Assembly (NCBI GenBank): GCA_002286715.1
Contig: NSJX01000002.1
Coordinates: forward strand, 1,350,396-1,414,395
Direction of reading: 5' to 3'
Length of the DNA stretch: 64,000 bases
Source: Dentipellis sp. KUC8613
Taxonomy: Eukaryota > Basidiomycota > Agaricomycetes > Russulales > Hericiaceae
Below, piece after piece: positions 33,329-44,451 of the stretch. The position numbers were made by a program, and so were the translations under genes. The stretch's first letter is position 1. Every line of letters begins with the position of its first letter. The notes under the pieces are model-generated. The model had not been told where the DNA came from. It was given only the letters and a program-made list of their open reading frames with translations, and ran no database searches.

Positions 33329-36300
33329 CTAGAACATGCCGCCAAACAGCCCGCGGGGGCGGCGCGGTGTTGGCTTCACGTCCGTGCGGAGGGTCGACAA
33401 GCTGTTGAGTTGTTTCATAACCTAGAAAAATATAAGGCATTAATTCTATCATGCGTCTATGAGGAGACAATGACATTTACCTCTTCCAATTTGTCTTTAC
33501 GCTCCTGAAGATCCAGATGCCGCCTGACAGCGGGGTTCTCGCGAGCGAATTCGACAATCTCCTTCCTGTCAAGGTCATAGAGCAACCGCGAATCGATCTC
33601 TCGAGGGAACTGGTAGAAGAACTGGTCAAGGAGCTCGATGTTGATGAACATCGCGGAGGTATATGCGAGCTTGTCCGCAACGACGTTCAAAAACGCTTCC
33701 GGGCAAAGCAGATCGTTCTCAGGTCCAGAGCGACAGCGCTTTGATTTCAGTGCTGCCAACCGGAACTTGAGCGTGCCGAGACGATCAGTGTACAAGGCAG
33801 CGTGCCGAGCTATAGAAATACGGTCAGATCTGGCAATCACCGCTAAGCACAAAAACATACCATCGAGAATCTGACCCGGGGGGTACTTGTACGATTCTTC
33901 CTCAGTCGGCTCGACCGCGTCGTCCTCGCCAGAAGCGATCATCGCCAGGCGCTTCTTCTTCCTCTCGCGCTCCTTCTCTTCCAGGCTCCTAACATACGTG
34001 ACCAAATGGTTCAACCGCCGACCACCACCCACCCGCTTCCGGATCTCCTTCAGCTTCTCCTCGCACATCGTCAGCTCGCGCTCGAACAGCTGCACCGCTT
34101 CCTTGCGCCCGTTCTCCCACTCGCGCTCGTCGATCTCGACCTCGTACTTGTACGGCTTGATGCAGTTCTCGACCTGGTCGGCGGTGAGGGGGATGCGGTC
34201 GCGCAGGATCATGTGCGCGAACTCGACGAGGCGCTCGGACGCGCGCGGGTGGAACGTGAATGGCTCGCCGGCGGCGATGCTGTCGATGAGGGCGCGGAGG
34301 CCGTCGGCGACGAGCAGCGTAGAGTCACGGCCGACACCGGACTTCGTGAGGAGGGAGGAGGCGGCCTCGAGCTTGTACCGCCAGTACGGCTCGACTTCGT
34401 CAGGGCGTGTGCGTGATTCACCGAGCGCGGTGAACTCGTTCACGCGCTTGTCGCTCCAGTACAGCTGCTCGAGGACGTCCATGACGCGCTCGTCGAGCAT
34501 CGTCTTCAGCTTCTCGCGGACGGCAGGCTTGCGGAACTGGGTCGTGAACTCCTTGAAGCGGGCCTTCAGAGCGTCGACGGTCTCGGCGACGTACGACTCG
34601 GGGGATATCCGCCTGTCGTTGTACTGGACCTTGAACTGATACTGCGCTTCCTCAAGCTCGAGCTGCACGGCATTGGTGATACCGTGAAGGGAGGATGCCA
34701 TCGAGGACTCGAGGACTTCCATCAGACGGCGACGAAGGGTGTCGGTGCCAACCATGAGGGATGAAGAACCGTAGAACTGTTCTCGGTTCTCACGGAAGTA
34801 TTCGTCACCCCGACGGGCAACAACGTCCATGCTCTCCTTGCGGCCCTTCTTTCCAGACGGCTTGCAAACGACACCAACGTAACCAAGATGCAAAGGGTAG
34901 CGGTTCCCAGTCAGAATGCCGGCACCTTGCTCAGGCGGGACCAAGTCCATCTTTGTCACGACGCCGATGGTACGCAGACCGAGAGGATCTACCTTCCGGC
35001 TTGCACGGAGAGCAGGGGAGTTGGCCAGATCGACATCGGCAGCGCAAACGGCGAGAATGATATTCGGTTCACGGATGTACCTCTCGCATAGCGCAGAGAT
35101 CTTCTCCTTGAGCGATTCGGGCTGGTCTAGAGAGGAGATCTGCACGTATCCAGGGAGGTCAATGAGGGTAAGGTCGGGAACATGTGGGCTGTAGATCCGA
35201 AGGTCGATGGGCTCGTTGGAGACGGCCTCCGTCGAGGGAACAGCCAGGTTCAGGTCGGTCAGCGTCTTCTGAATCTGCTTGAAGTCCGTAATCTTGCCCA
35301 AGCCAAGCCCTGGGAATTCACCGTACTCGACTTGCTCGCCAGCCTTGGAAGCAGGGGTGTGGATAAGGGTCAGTTCGATCGGGCGGCGAGTTACCATGTT
35401 GTTTCCCCTAGAAGTTTTTATCAGTCGCTTCCTGGCGAGCTGCACTAACGGTACTTACTTGGGGAGGAATTCATGCCCAACAATGGCCTCCAGCACTGAG
35501 CTCTTGCCGGAGCTCTGGCTTCCAATAACAACAATGCTCGGAAGTTTGAGAGCGTCGCTCTGGTCGATACTCAGCAGCATGGTCCGGATTTCAATCAATT
35601 TCCGTGTGAGATGCATCAACTCGTTCTGTCGTCCGTCCGATGAGAAGCCTCCCGACTCTTCAATGGTAGCCTTTGAGTCGGACGGGGACGCCATAGCAGC
35701 GGCCATGAGTGCAGCTAAAGCAGCATCTTCTCCGTCGGGACGTCCACTTCCTGAAGATTCACCGCGTTTATGGTCACCATGTTCCTTCTCTGAGCCTTCC
35801 TTCGCAGAGAACAGGTCTTTCAGGAACTGAGGAGTCTCGAAGCCAGGCAGCTTCACTTCCGAGGCGCGGTCGGCGACCGTCTTGAACCCGTCAGAGGCCG
35901 TGTCATAGATCCCTGAAGCTGTATCCTTGACGGAGTCTATCCATCCCTGAGACGTTTTCCTAAACTCTGCGGAAGTATATGGTCGGTTGTCAGTACAGCG
36001 GACGGAGCACAGACCAAACACGACGCACCTTCGAACTTGTAGTTCGCGTAGGTAAGCCCGCCTGCACCTATCGTCGCGCCGGCGATGGGGACCCGGAATG
36101 CCCGCAAGAGAATTCGAGGGATAGCCGTGTAGGATATGCCTCGCGCTCCGATATGACGCAACGCTCTCGCCGATGAAGACGCATGCCGCAGACGCACCCG
36201 TGCATGACTCTGCATCAATACGGTCGAGAAATGGCGCTGCGCCCTCGCAGCCTCCACTGGCCTCCTCGACGCGTTCAGTCCATAAGTTACGGTTTTCTGT

Positions 36301-36332
36301 GCCGAGAGAGATCGGAGGAACGCTGAAGACAT
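33329..36332 (-). CDS. MGM1: Mgm1/OPA1 dynamin-like GTPase of the mitochondrial inner membrane
   Basis: Drives inner-membrane fusion and cristae shape. Exons from the start, 36029-36332, 35459-35966, 33861-35407, 33481-33809 and 33329-33421, give 926 residues. The N-terminus is a basic presequence ([15 protein letters not shown]), followed by a membrane segment ([19 protein letters not shown]) and an Ala-rich stretch ([13 protein letters not shown]) that could be the rhomboid cleavage region of short Mgm1. GTPase motifs are G1 [10 protein letters not shown]2-containing [10 protein letters not shown]3 DLPG and G4 TKMD. The middle and effector regions follow ([20 protein letters not shown]). 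The protein ends [10 protein letters not shown]. It shares a divergent promoter with Med22. Confidence 0.95.
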
Positions 36333-36694
36333 AGTTGTGGCCTCTCGAAGAGTGTTTTGTGATCCAAGCCAAAGTAATGTCTAGCCGGGTGTGTCCTGGT
36401 TAATTGAATGGACACATGGGCGGGTAGAGGAGAGAGAGGAGAAACTTGTTGGCCTGGCAAGAGACTGGAGATTACGACGAGAGGCGGCACGGGCAAACTT
36501 GCTCAGCGGCCGTAACACCGTGGAAAAGCTCGGCCCGTGCCGCCGGCATCCTCGGAGGCTACGGACTCTTGACGCTCTCTCCAGCCTCAACCCTGCTTGC
36601 AGCTGGCCCTCAGAGTCTGGCTCACAGTAATGGTGTCCTAGAACACACCGTATCACGCACTCTCATTCGTGCTACTGCCAATTGATCCTTAAAG
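36333..36694. promoter_or_regulatory. Divergent promoter of MGM1 and MED22
   Basis: 362 bases between start codons. A short plus-strand frame here (from about 36446) reads YGLLTLSPASTLLAAG but has no support as a gene. Confidence 0.45.
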
Positions 36695-37277
36695 ATGGCC
36701 GAACCTCCACAGACAGATGTCTCTCGGCCCTCAGCACTTCCAACCGCTAATCTTCTCCACCGGGGAGGAGCCTCTCAACCTTTAGTCGACCAGAATTCGG
36801 CAGAGTATCTTGATGGGATAGAGGAGGAGTGGAACAAGAAAATAGATGTTGAAGTGGAGACCTTAGCGGACGGAATGGTGGATTTGGTCAATCTGGCCTC
36901 CGTGAGTTGTGTTCACAGAGCTCGTTTCACTTTCCTCACTTGTCATTCTTCCAGATCGGTGACAAGGACAAATTCAAAATTGCCCAAGAAGCCTTCCAGG
37001 CACAGTTTCGCGCGGAATCGATGGTAGGAACATTCTCTTTCTGTCAACCATACCGTATCTTTACCAGTGTGATTTATGATGTCTACAGATCAGAGCAGCA
37101 CATTCTTTGCTGTCCATCATCCACTCCATGAAGCTTTTGCTTCTCTTATCTGACGAGGCGCAGATTGTCAACCGACGTGACGCGGAGTTCAGAACTGCAA
37201 GTCAAGAGAAGGAAGACGCTAAAAAGAAGGTAGCGGAGCTCTTGACAGAGCTGCTTCGAGGACAGTCGAGCTCTTGA
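36695..37277 (+). CDS. MED22: Mediator subunit 22 (Med22 / Surf5)
   Basis: Head-module subunit of the Mediator complex that couples activators to RNA polymerase II. Exons 36695-36901, 36955-37023 and 37089-37277 give 154 residues. The Med22 core is visible: YLDGIEEEWNKKIDVEVETL, LVNLASIGDKDKFKIAQEAF across the first splice, AESMIRAAHSLLSIIHSMK across the second, then a helix with EKEDAKKKVAELL. Length fits the family. Nuclear. Confidence 0.9.
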
Positions 37278-38632
37278 TACTGTATACTTACTGTTCACGA
37301 AGTCTATTGCATGGCACAAGTCGACCTTTCACAGTTGTCCACGTCACTGGTCGCCAGTGGACCGAGTCACCTGGTCAAAAGCGACATGTGCCTCGGGACT
37401 TCTATTCTCTGTAGGTCGGATTACACGGGGTTGCAGCGGTTCATCGCACCGACATCTCTTTTCCTGAATCCTGTTGAATGGCTTCAGGGGCATGCCGCCA
37501 TCCGGTCCCATCTCCAGGAACAAAATTGAAAATCTGCTCTGTTCGCTGTTAGCGGAAACCGGACCTCATCGGATGTTGCTTCCGGGAGAAGAAGCTGATT
37601 CATTTTGCTTCCAGCTTCGCAATTAAGTGATCTTCGTACACCGGATACGGGGCCAGACATCGGTACCTCAAGGCGAAGACGCGCAATTCTGTGACGTGGG
37701 CCATGGCTGTCGCACGAGCCGTGAGTAGAAACTCACAAGTCTTGTCTTCTTTTCCCTGAGTCCTCCCCGATGCCCTCTATTTTCGAACCCTTTTCCTTTG
37801 GGTTGGAACGGAGTGTCTCAACGGGCCATGTGCATATGCTGATCGGAGCGATCAGATATTTTGGAACGTCTGTTTGATTCCGGTCTACTTCTGTGCTTCG
37901 GCTTTGCACTAGGTAGTTGTTCATGACGCCGTTGTTCAGCTGCCAGGGCGCAGTTTTCGACCCGTATGGTCGACACAACTCGGGCCTCTTGGCACCGCTG
38001 TCAATGTAGCGGTTCAATTTCGTTGAAAATCCCCTTATCAGTCTCCTGCTATCCACGTGCTCACCTTTGGCGCAGAGGGCCTTGGAGTTCCATTCATCCA
38101 CTGACCCGCAAGTCCTCTGTTGGTGAGTCACTTGGCACCTGCTTCAATACATAGAAATCTGAACCATATACGAGTCCACCCCAGTACGGTCTTGTATGAC
38201 GCGGAAGCTTCATGTAATTTTGCCGAGGAGGAGCAGATTCATTGACCACCATACGCATGCGCTGTACATGAACGTGATATCCCTGCATCCGAACCAACGG
38301 CTCCAGGAAGAACCGTATGTCACCTGCCTTCTCGTCCATATGAACCGTGCAACCCCCAGGCCGTTCGACTCGGTGTTGTCCTTGCGTGCTGCTTCACCTT
38401 CGCATTCCTTTGTACATCCTGGTTCAATCTTTGTCTGCTTCCGCCCAAAATGTGCATATCCCCGGTAGCAGAAGGAAAGCTCACCATATCCGATGCAGAT
38501 CACCTGCTCTTGTTGTACACACGAGCTGAAGTGCTCAGACCAGGTGAATTTTATGTCGCCATTCTTGAAGCCCTATAAATACTGGGAGAGACACTGTGGA
38601 GGACCTCCAAGCGACTGTCGCTTTCTCCCGCC
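37278..38632. other. Intergenic stretch, 1.35 kb
   Basis: No gene could be built. On the minus strand (about 38340-38100) a frame reads MDEKAGDIRFFLEPLVRMQG and HTRPYWGGLVYGSDFYVLKQ, which is protein-like, but later frames break and no domain is recognised; a decayed gene is possible. The right end is the GH81 promoter. Confidence 0.4.
38574..38581 (+). promoter_or_regulatory. TATA box of the GH81 gene
   Basis: TATAAATA, 59 bases upstream of the start codon. Confidence 0.6.
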
Positions 38633-41600
38633 ATGCGTCCAGGATCATTTCTACCGTCTTTTGGGCGCGTTTTCGCGGTGCTCGGTGCTGCCGGATTGGC
38701 GTCCGCCATCTTTGGCCCCATCGGCACTGACAAGCCCAACCCTCCTGGCGGCACGGTCAGTAACACTGGCCCCCCTCTCAGCTCGTTCTTCGCGGGTCAC
38801 AACCCGCCGTACCCGACGAACGACTGGTGGTCGGGCTACGGTGCTGGAACTGGAGACGCGTAAGTTTTTGGCGGTTACGGCTGGTCCGCTGTTACTAAGC
38901 GCCCACACTCTTCTGTTTCGCAGCGTCACTTCTGGCCCATTCCCCTACGAGTCCAGCCTCCAGCCAGCAGGAATCAACTTTGGTATCTCCACCAGTCGTC
39001 AGTTCGACGGCACGTCCATCAAGCAGCCGACCCAGACTGACTGGACGGCCGGCTTCTCCGAACATTCCGGCAACCGAGGCGACCACAAGGCGTTGTCCTG
39101 GGTGAGTCCCCGTCTTTGTTATCTGATAAACCTTCCTCAAAGTTTTCGTCTAGGATCGTCAATCGGTCACGGTCCAGTACTTCACAGGGTCGAGCACTTT
39201 GACCACGTACCTGGTTCCTGGATCTCCCTATCTGACTTTCAACTATGCCGGCGCGACCCCCAAGTTCACGAGCGGGCAGGGCCTCATTACCTCCTTCGGT
39301 GGCCAGAACATCGCCGATGGTGGCAGCGGTGCGTTCATGTGACAACCGCATATTTGGCAGTAATTTATCTTTGCAAATAGCGACCGTTTCCGGTACCCGA
39401 TTCGAAGTCGTGAACAGCGCCGGAACGTACATTATTTACTCGCTCTCCGGTTCCATTACCCTCAAGGCTTCGGCTGCCAGTGGAAGCGGCACGATCGTCG
39501 CATCTGCGCCCTTCAATGGTTTGCGCTTTTGCACACCTCGTGTCCGACAGTATAGCTGACAATGATTCCAGGTGTTTTAAGGGTAGTCAAGTTGAATGAT
39601 CCATCGCACGCCACGTTGCTTGATCAGCATTCGTCGACGTACCCCACTGCCGTCGACACTGACTATTCGTTCCCTGATGCCAACACGGGCGTCCTGACTT
39701 TCACATGGACGACAACGGGGGCTGCCGATGACCTCCTGTTACTCACTTGGCCCCACCACAGGTGACGATTTTCCCTTTAAATTCTTATTCGAGTCTGACA
39801 GTTGTCTGGTGCGATATCTCAGGAAAACCCTGCAGAACCCCAACTATCCGGCAACGACTGCCCTCAATTATCTGACTACGAAGGGATACATGTACCCCAT
39901 ACTCGGAAATGTGTGGAACATGAAGTACACTCTGCCAAACATCGACTTCGATGCTCCCCGTGCCCCCGATGCTTCTTGCACGACGGCACTCATTCAGGGC
40001 CTTGAGTATGAGATCAGCCAACTCGAGGCCACTACACCCGACGTTCCTGGGGATTTTTACGGCTGGGGTAACAAGATCGCTGCAAAGGCCAGACTTGCGT
40101 GAGTGCTGGAAGGTTTTATGCGGATCATCTCTGTCTCACCTAATTCATTGACAGTCTGATCGCTGATCACGTTGGCCGTCAAGACCTTGTTCAGCCAGTC
40201 ATCCAATGGCTCGAGACAACTTACAGCCACTGGGTACGTGCATCTGTTTTTTCAGCATAAATCCAAGCTTAAAGTGTCCTAGTTTGATTCTTCCTCCGCC
40301 GTCCTGGCTGCGTACGAGCAAGGTTGGGGAGGTATTATCAATAAGGTATGCGCACATCCTCGATAGCCAGGCAAGCACTCATCACACTCAAAGGATGGAG
40401 CCACGAACGTAAATGTCGACTATGGCAATGGTTTCTACAACGATCATCACTTCCACTATGGCTACTTCCTCTCTGGCGCTGCCGTTATTGCCAAGTACGG
40501 TTTTAAGACCACTGTTTGAATCTACGCTGACAGTTTTGAAGGTTTGACAACAACTGGCTGAACCAACACGGCGCTCAAGTCACATATTTCCTTCGCGACA
40601 TTTTGAACCCTTCGCCTCAGGATCCCTACTTCCCGGTCACTCGTCATCGTGACTGGTTCGCTGGCCATTCTTGGGGTATGCCTTGTTTTTCATTCCTGTT
40701 GAACATCAATTGATATGTAAACAACAGCGTCCGGCATTGCGAATGGTGCTGGTAGTCGGTCAGTTGATATAGTCCAAATAATGTTAATGAATTTGACGCT
40801 AACGCCCTCTGTGCATCATAGCGACCAAGAGTCGTCTGGTGAAGCTATCAATGGTTACTATGGTATTTTCACCCTCAGTCCATGCAAGGCCAAAACTGAC
40901 GCGTATCATAGGCTCTTTATTGTGGGCGACCGTGGCAGAGGCTAGCGCCGACTTCCGGAACTACGCACGTCTCATGCTTGCTACCGAGATCCAAGCCACG
41001 CAGGTCTACTGGCACTTGTACCCAAGTGCAAGCTCTACCGATCGCGACAACGCTTATCCCGAGGCCGATGTCCGCCAGCTGATTACGATGGGCAACGTCG
41101 AGGACTGGCAATCCGGCGCATGGCTGTATGTATCTTCGAGAAGCACCCTGAGTAATTCTCTCTCTTGAATACTTTTCGCAGATTTTGGGGCGACCAAAAG
41201 GTCGAAATCGCTGCTATCCAGATTCTTCCTGTCACCCCGGACAAAGAGCTCTTGTACGATTCCGAGTGGGTCCAGAATATCATGACCTACGCGGCAGATG
41301 AACTCAACGATACCACTGGCACTTATGCGTACGTTTTTTCAGCGTTTTCTTTTCCATCTGTACTGACGCAAATTTGTAGTGATTCCTGGAAGAGGTCAGA
41401 ATCTCGTGCGCATTGCCTCACTCTCACTGAATTGAATTTGTAGTGTGATCTACGCTGCCCTCTCTAACGCTGACCCCAAGCGTGCGGCGACGCTTTCGAC
41501 CACTCTCACTGACTGGGGTTCAGGCAACACCTACTCCAACCAGCTCTACTTTATCTCCACGCGCCCGAACGCTGCCGGAGCTTGCAGCGCTGCACCGTCC

Positions 41601-41990
41601 AACCCCATTGGCAACTTCACCATCCAAGCTGCCGACTCGGGGAAATATGTCGTCGCCGATGGTTCATCCAACCTAATCGCGTCAAGCACGTCGCAGTCGA
41701 GTGCGTCGAAGTTCAACTTTGGCTTTTCCCCGAACGGCGGCACCATCCTGTTGCAGTCGAACAACCAGTTCGTCACTGCGGATCAGTCTGGCAACTACGA
41801 CCTCCAGGCTGCCCGTGCGACGGCCTCCGCCTGGGAGATTTTCATCATCCGTCAGAAGGTCGGTGCGGCGTCGGGTGTGTACACCATCCAGGCTGCCTCG
41901 AACCACCAGTACGTGACACTCGGCGGCGACGGAGCACTCATCAACAATGGGCCGAACGAGTCGGCTGGAGCGGGGTTCAGAATTGCTTGA
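38633..41990 (+). CDS. GH81 endo-beta-1,3-glucanase with C-terminal beta-trefoil domain
   Basis: Secreted enzyme cutting beta-1,3-glucan. Sixteen exons in phase (38633-38859, 38924-39101, 39154-39328, 39381-39518, 39572-39761, 39823-40098, 40155-40233, 40283-40345, 40394-40494, 40542-40675, 40728-40758, 40822-40862, 40912-41125, 41182-41328, 41380-41394, 41444-41990) give 851 residues. A signal peptide lies at about 1-25. The GH81 start [19 protein letters not shown] is plain. Catalytic blocks are [11 protein letters not shown] (Asp459) and [11 protein letters not shown] (Glu538, with Glu534 nearby). After about residue 725, beyond the usual GH81 end, comes a beta-trefoil-like unit with repeats [28 protein letters not shown] and [15 protein letters not shown], resembling fascin-like or ricin-type carbohydrate-binding folds. 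The smallest exon is 15 bases. Confidence 0.93.
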
Positions 41991-42208
41991 AGTATATCTA
42001 CGAAATGGGATTGTTGTCTTTTTAAGGGTTTCCTTTGGTTTTAGTATTTTTGGTTATAAACATCTTGGTTATTACATTGTTGTTGGCGTGAGTTCTGAGG
42101 CTCGGCGTCGCCGTCACTTCGAGCGGCTAAGCCCTTTCTCGAATATCCTCCTCCAAAAGAGGATAGCAAAGAGGTGATCGCTGGTCTGCATTGAAGGGTA
42201 TACTTCAT

Positions 42209-43253
42209 TTACAACGACTTCTCCAAGTCAATCAGTTCCTTCATTAGTTCCGCATCCCGCCCAGACAGCTTATCCACTGATGATGGCAACAACGGCGCCC
42301 TCACCGTCAACCCTCCATAGCCGAATTCCTTGGAGATGATTGCTTTCAAGAACCCAATCCCTCCGAGTTTCCCTGTAATTGCATCGCAATGGCTAAGTAA
42401 ACGCTGGATGTCGCGCGCTTCATCCATGCGGCCCTCCTGGTACAGGTCCCACAGACGGCGATGGGCCTTCGGCGCGATATTGACGAGCGCCATGATACCA
42501 CCCGTGGACTCCAAGACAAGAGCAGGGAGGAAGGCGTCGGAACGGCCGACGAGTGTCGCAAATTCCTGCGCCGGATGGGTGGTGACCAGCCGTGTCAATT
42601 TGCCCAGATTTGCGCAGGAAAGCTTGGTTCCAACGATGTTGGGGTGTTCGCCGAGGGTAGCGATGGTATCGGAATCGAGGTCGAGGCCAGCCGTGACTGT
42701 CGAGAAGTTGTAGACCAAGACAGGAATCGGAGACGCATCGGCCACCTAGCGCGCGATTGAGTATCATGATGTACCAAGGCGACATTATTCACCACGTACC
42801 TCACGATGGAATCGCAGGATGTGTTCTTTGCTCATCGAAGGCTTCCATGTCGAAGGAGTGAGCACCAAGGCAAATGCAGCGCCCGCCTCCTTCGCGTCCT
42901 GATTCAACTTCTTCGTCTCTCGAGCTGACTGGGCGCCAGTGCCGGCGATAATAATGACATTCTTGAAGCCATTCTCGTCCAAAGTCTCGCGAGTGATGCG
43001 CAGCGCTTCCTTGCGCTCTTCATGTGACAGATGCTGAGCTTCACCATTGGATCCCTGCACAACGATCCCCGTAACGCCGCCCTGCACCACCATGGTTCAG
43101 ATGATATCAGTCGCATGTCACATCTGGGACACTAACCTGAGCGAGACGCAGAATATGCGCTTTTATCGCCGGCACGTCGAGATCCTCGTTCTCTTTGAAG
43201 AAAAGGACAGCTGGAACATAGATTCCTGGAGGCGGAGGGGCGGATTTAGCCAT
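42209..43253 (-). CDS. DapA-family aldolase, probably 2-keto-3-deoxy sugar acid aldolase (LGA1-like)
   Basis: Class I (Schiff base) aldolase. Exons from the start, 43137-43253, 42800-43081 and 42209-42745, give 311 residues, the normal length. Active-site residues are Tyr145 in PVLVYNFSTVTAG and Lys174 in GTKLSCANLGKL; the substrate loop is VVQGSNGEAQHLS. In fungi the nearest known roles are L-threo-3-deoxy-hexulosonate aldolase of D-galacturonate catabolism and 4-hydroxy-2-oxoglutarate aldolase. The GTKL-C-N-GKL pattern favours the first, but this is not decisive. True lysine-pathway DapA is not expected, as fungi use the aminoadipate route. Cytosolic. Convergent with the GH81 gene, 218 bases apart. 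Confidence 0.85.
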
Positions 43254-44451
43254 GATTGCGATAGCAGACCAACGACCCGCTGGGGTTATATCTGTAAGCT
43301 ATTCTCGGTTGGAATGGTGTGAACGTGTACACTCACCTGGTTCCAAGTGTGAGAGCACAATCGCAGGATCTGTTGAGCCATCGATATCAGGTTGAACAGG
43401 AGCTCCGTTAAACTGATGAGGACTCCGTGCACTGGCAAGCGGTCACGGAGAGGTTGCTCGGACCTTCGGCCGTAGCCTATTTTGTTGCTCAATAACTTCA
43501 GCTAGTGGTCCATCAAAACGACAATCCTGGCACTTTATGAACAAAGAGGTAGCATGAAGAGAAAGACGGCATTGGGACTAGGAAGAACTCCAAGAGTAAT
43601 AATATTCGGATTGAAGAGCAAGTGCTAAGTAGCGTGCCGACGCAAATGCTGCAGGCGCCCACAGATAGCGGACTCGGAAAATGCCGGTTGTATTCAAGAT
43701 TCCAGCCCGGGCCGGTGCCGCAGCATCAACTCGAGTAGCGCTGTACCCCGGGCCGTTCTGCAGCTTTTGCTCCGTCGACCCGACCGCCACAAAGCACAAT
43801 CGACGTTGTTGGTGCTCCATGCAGTATAGAACATCGAACTTAACCAAGTCACATTGAACCAAATCATCATCCTTGAAAAGACTTCCCTTCATCATCGGAG
43901 TCTACTTCAAATTCCATTCGTTCCATACGTCCTCATCTGACTTCCAGCTGCATTGTGGTATCTGACCCTCTCTAGTAAGCAGTGACTGACAAGTCGAGTA
44001 CTGCCCCCTCGTGCTGTAGCATCAAGGTGTGTCACTCCATTCCATATGCTCTTCATCTCTTCTGAAATGAGCTCGAGTTGCGAGAGCAGTGCACCTGTTC
44101 GACTATAGACTCTAAACGTTGAACGGCCAGATAGCAAGCCGACTCCCTGAAGTATAGCACGTCCTCAATCATTGGCTAGGGTAGGTTATTGACCGTTTAA
44201 CTGACCATTATAATGTGTAATGACACATGAATGGCAGTTGGCCTCCCCGTTCTACGTTGGTTGAGATTATTGTGTTCCTCTGTTTATGAATTCCTGAGAC
44301 CCCTGATATGAGCATTTAAGTCGTCCGGTGGACCTTGACACCCATCAACTGGTGTCTGTCCTTTCCGTTCGCTCACAAACTATCAAACAGGCTTCGTTCT
44401 ATCCTCACCCTCATTTTTAGTATTGGCACCTGCTTCGCGAGAGGCCTATCA
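43254..44451. other. Intergenic, divergent promoters of the aldolase and GMC genes
   Basis: 1.2 kb without a supportable gene. Probably holds the promoters of both flanking genes. Confidence 0.45.

Noticed and set aside
33887..34639. Plus-strand Ser/Arg-rich frame
   Set aside because: Antisense to the main Mgm1 exon.
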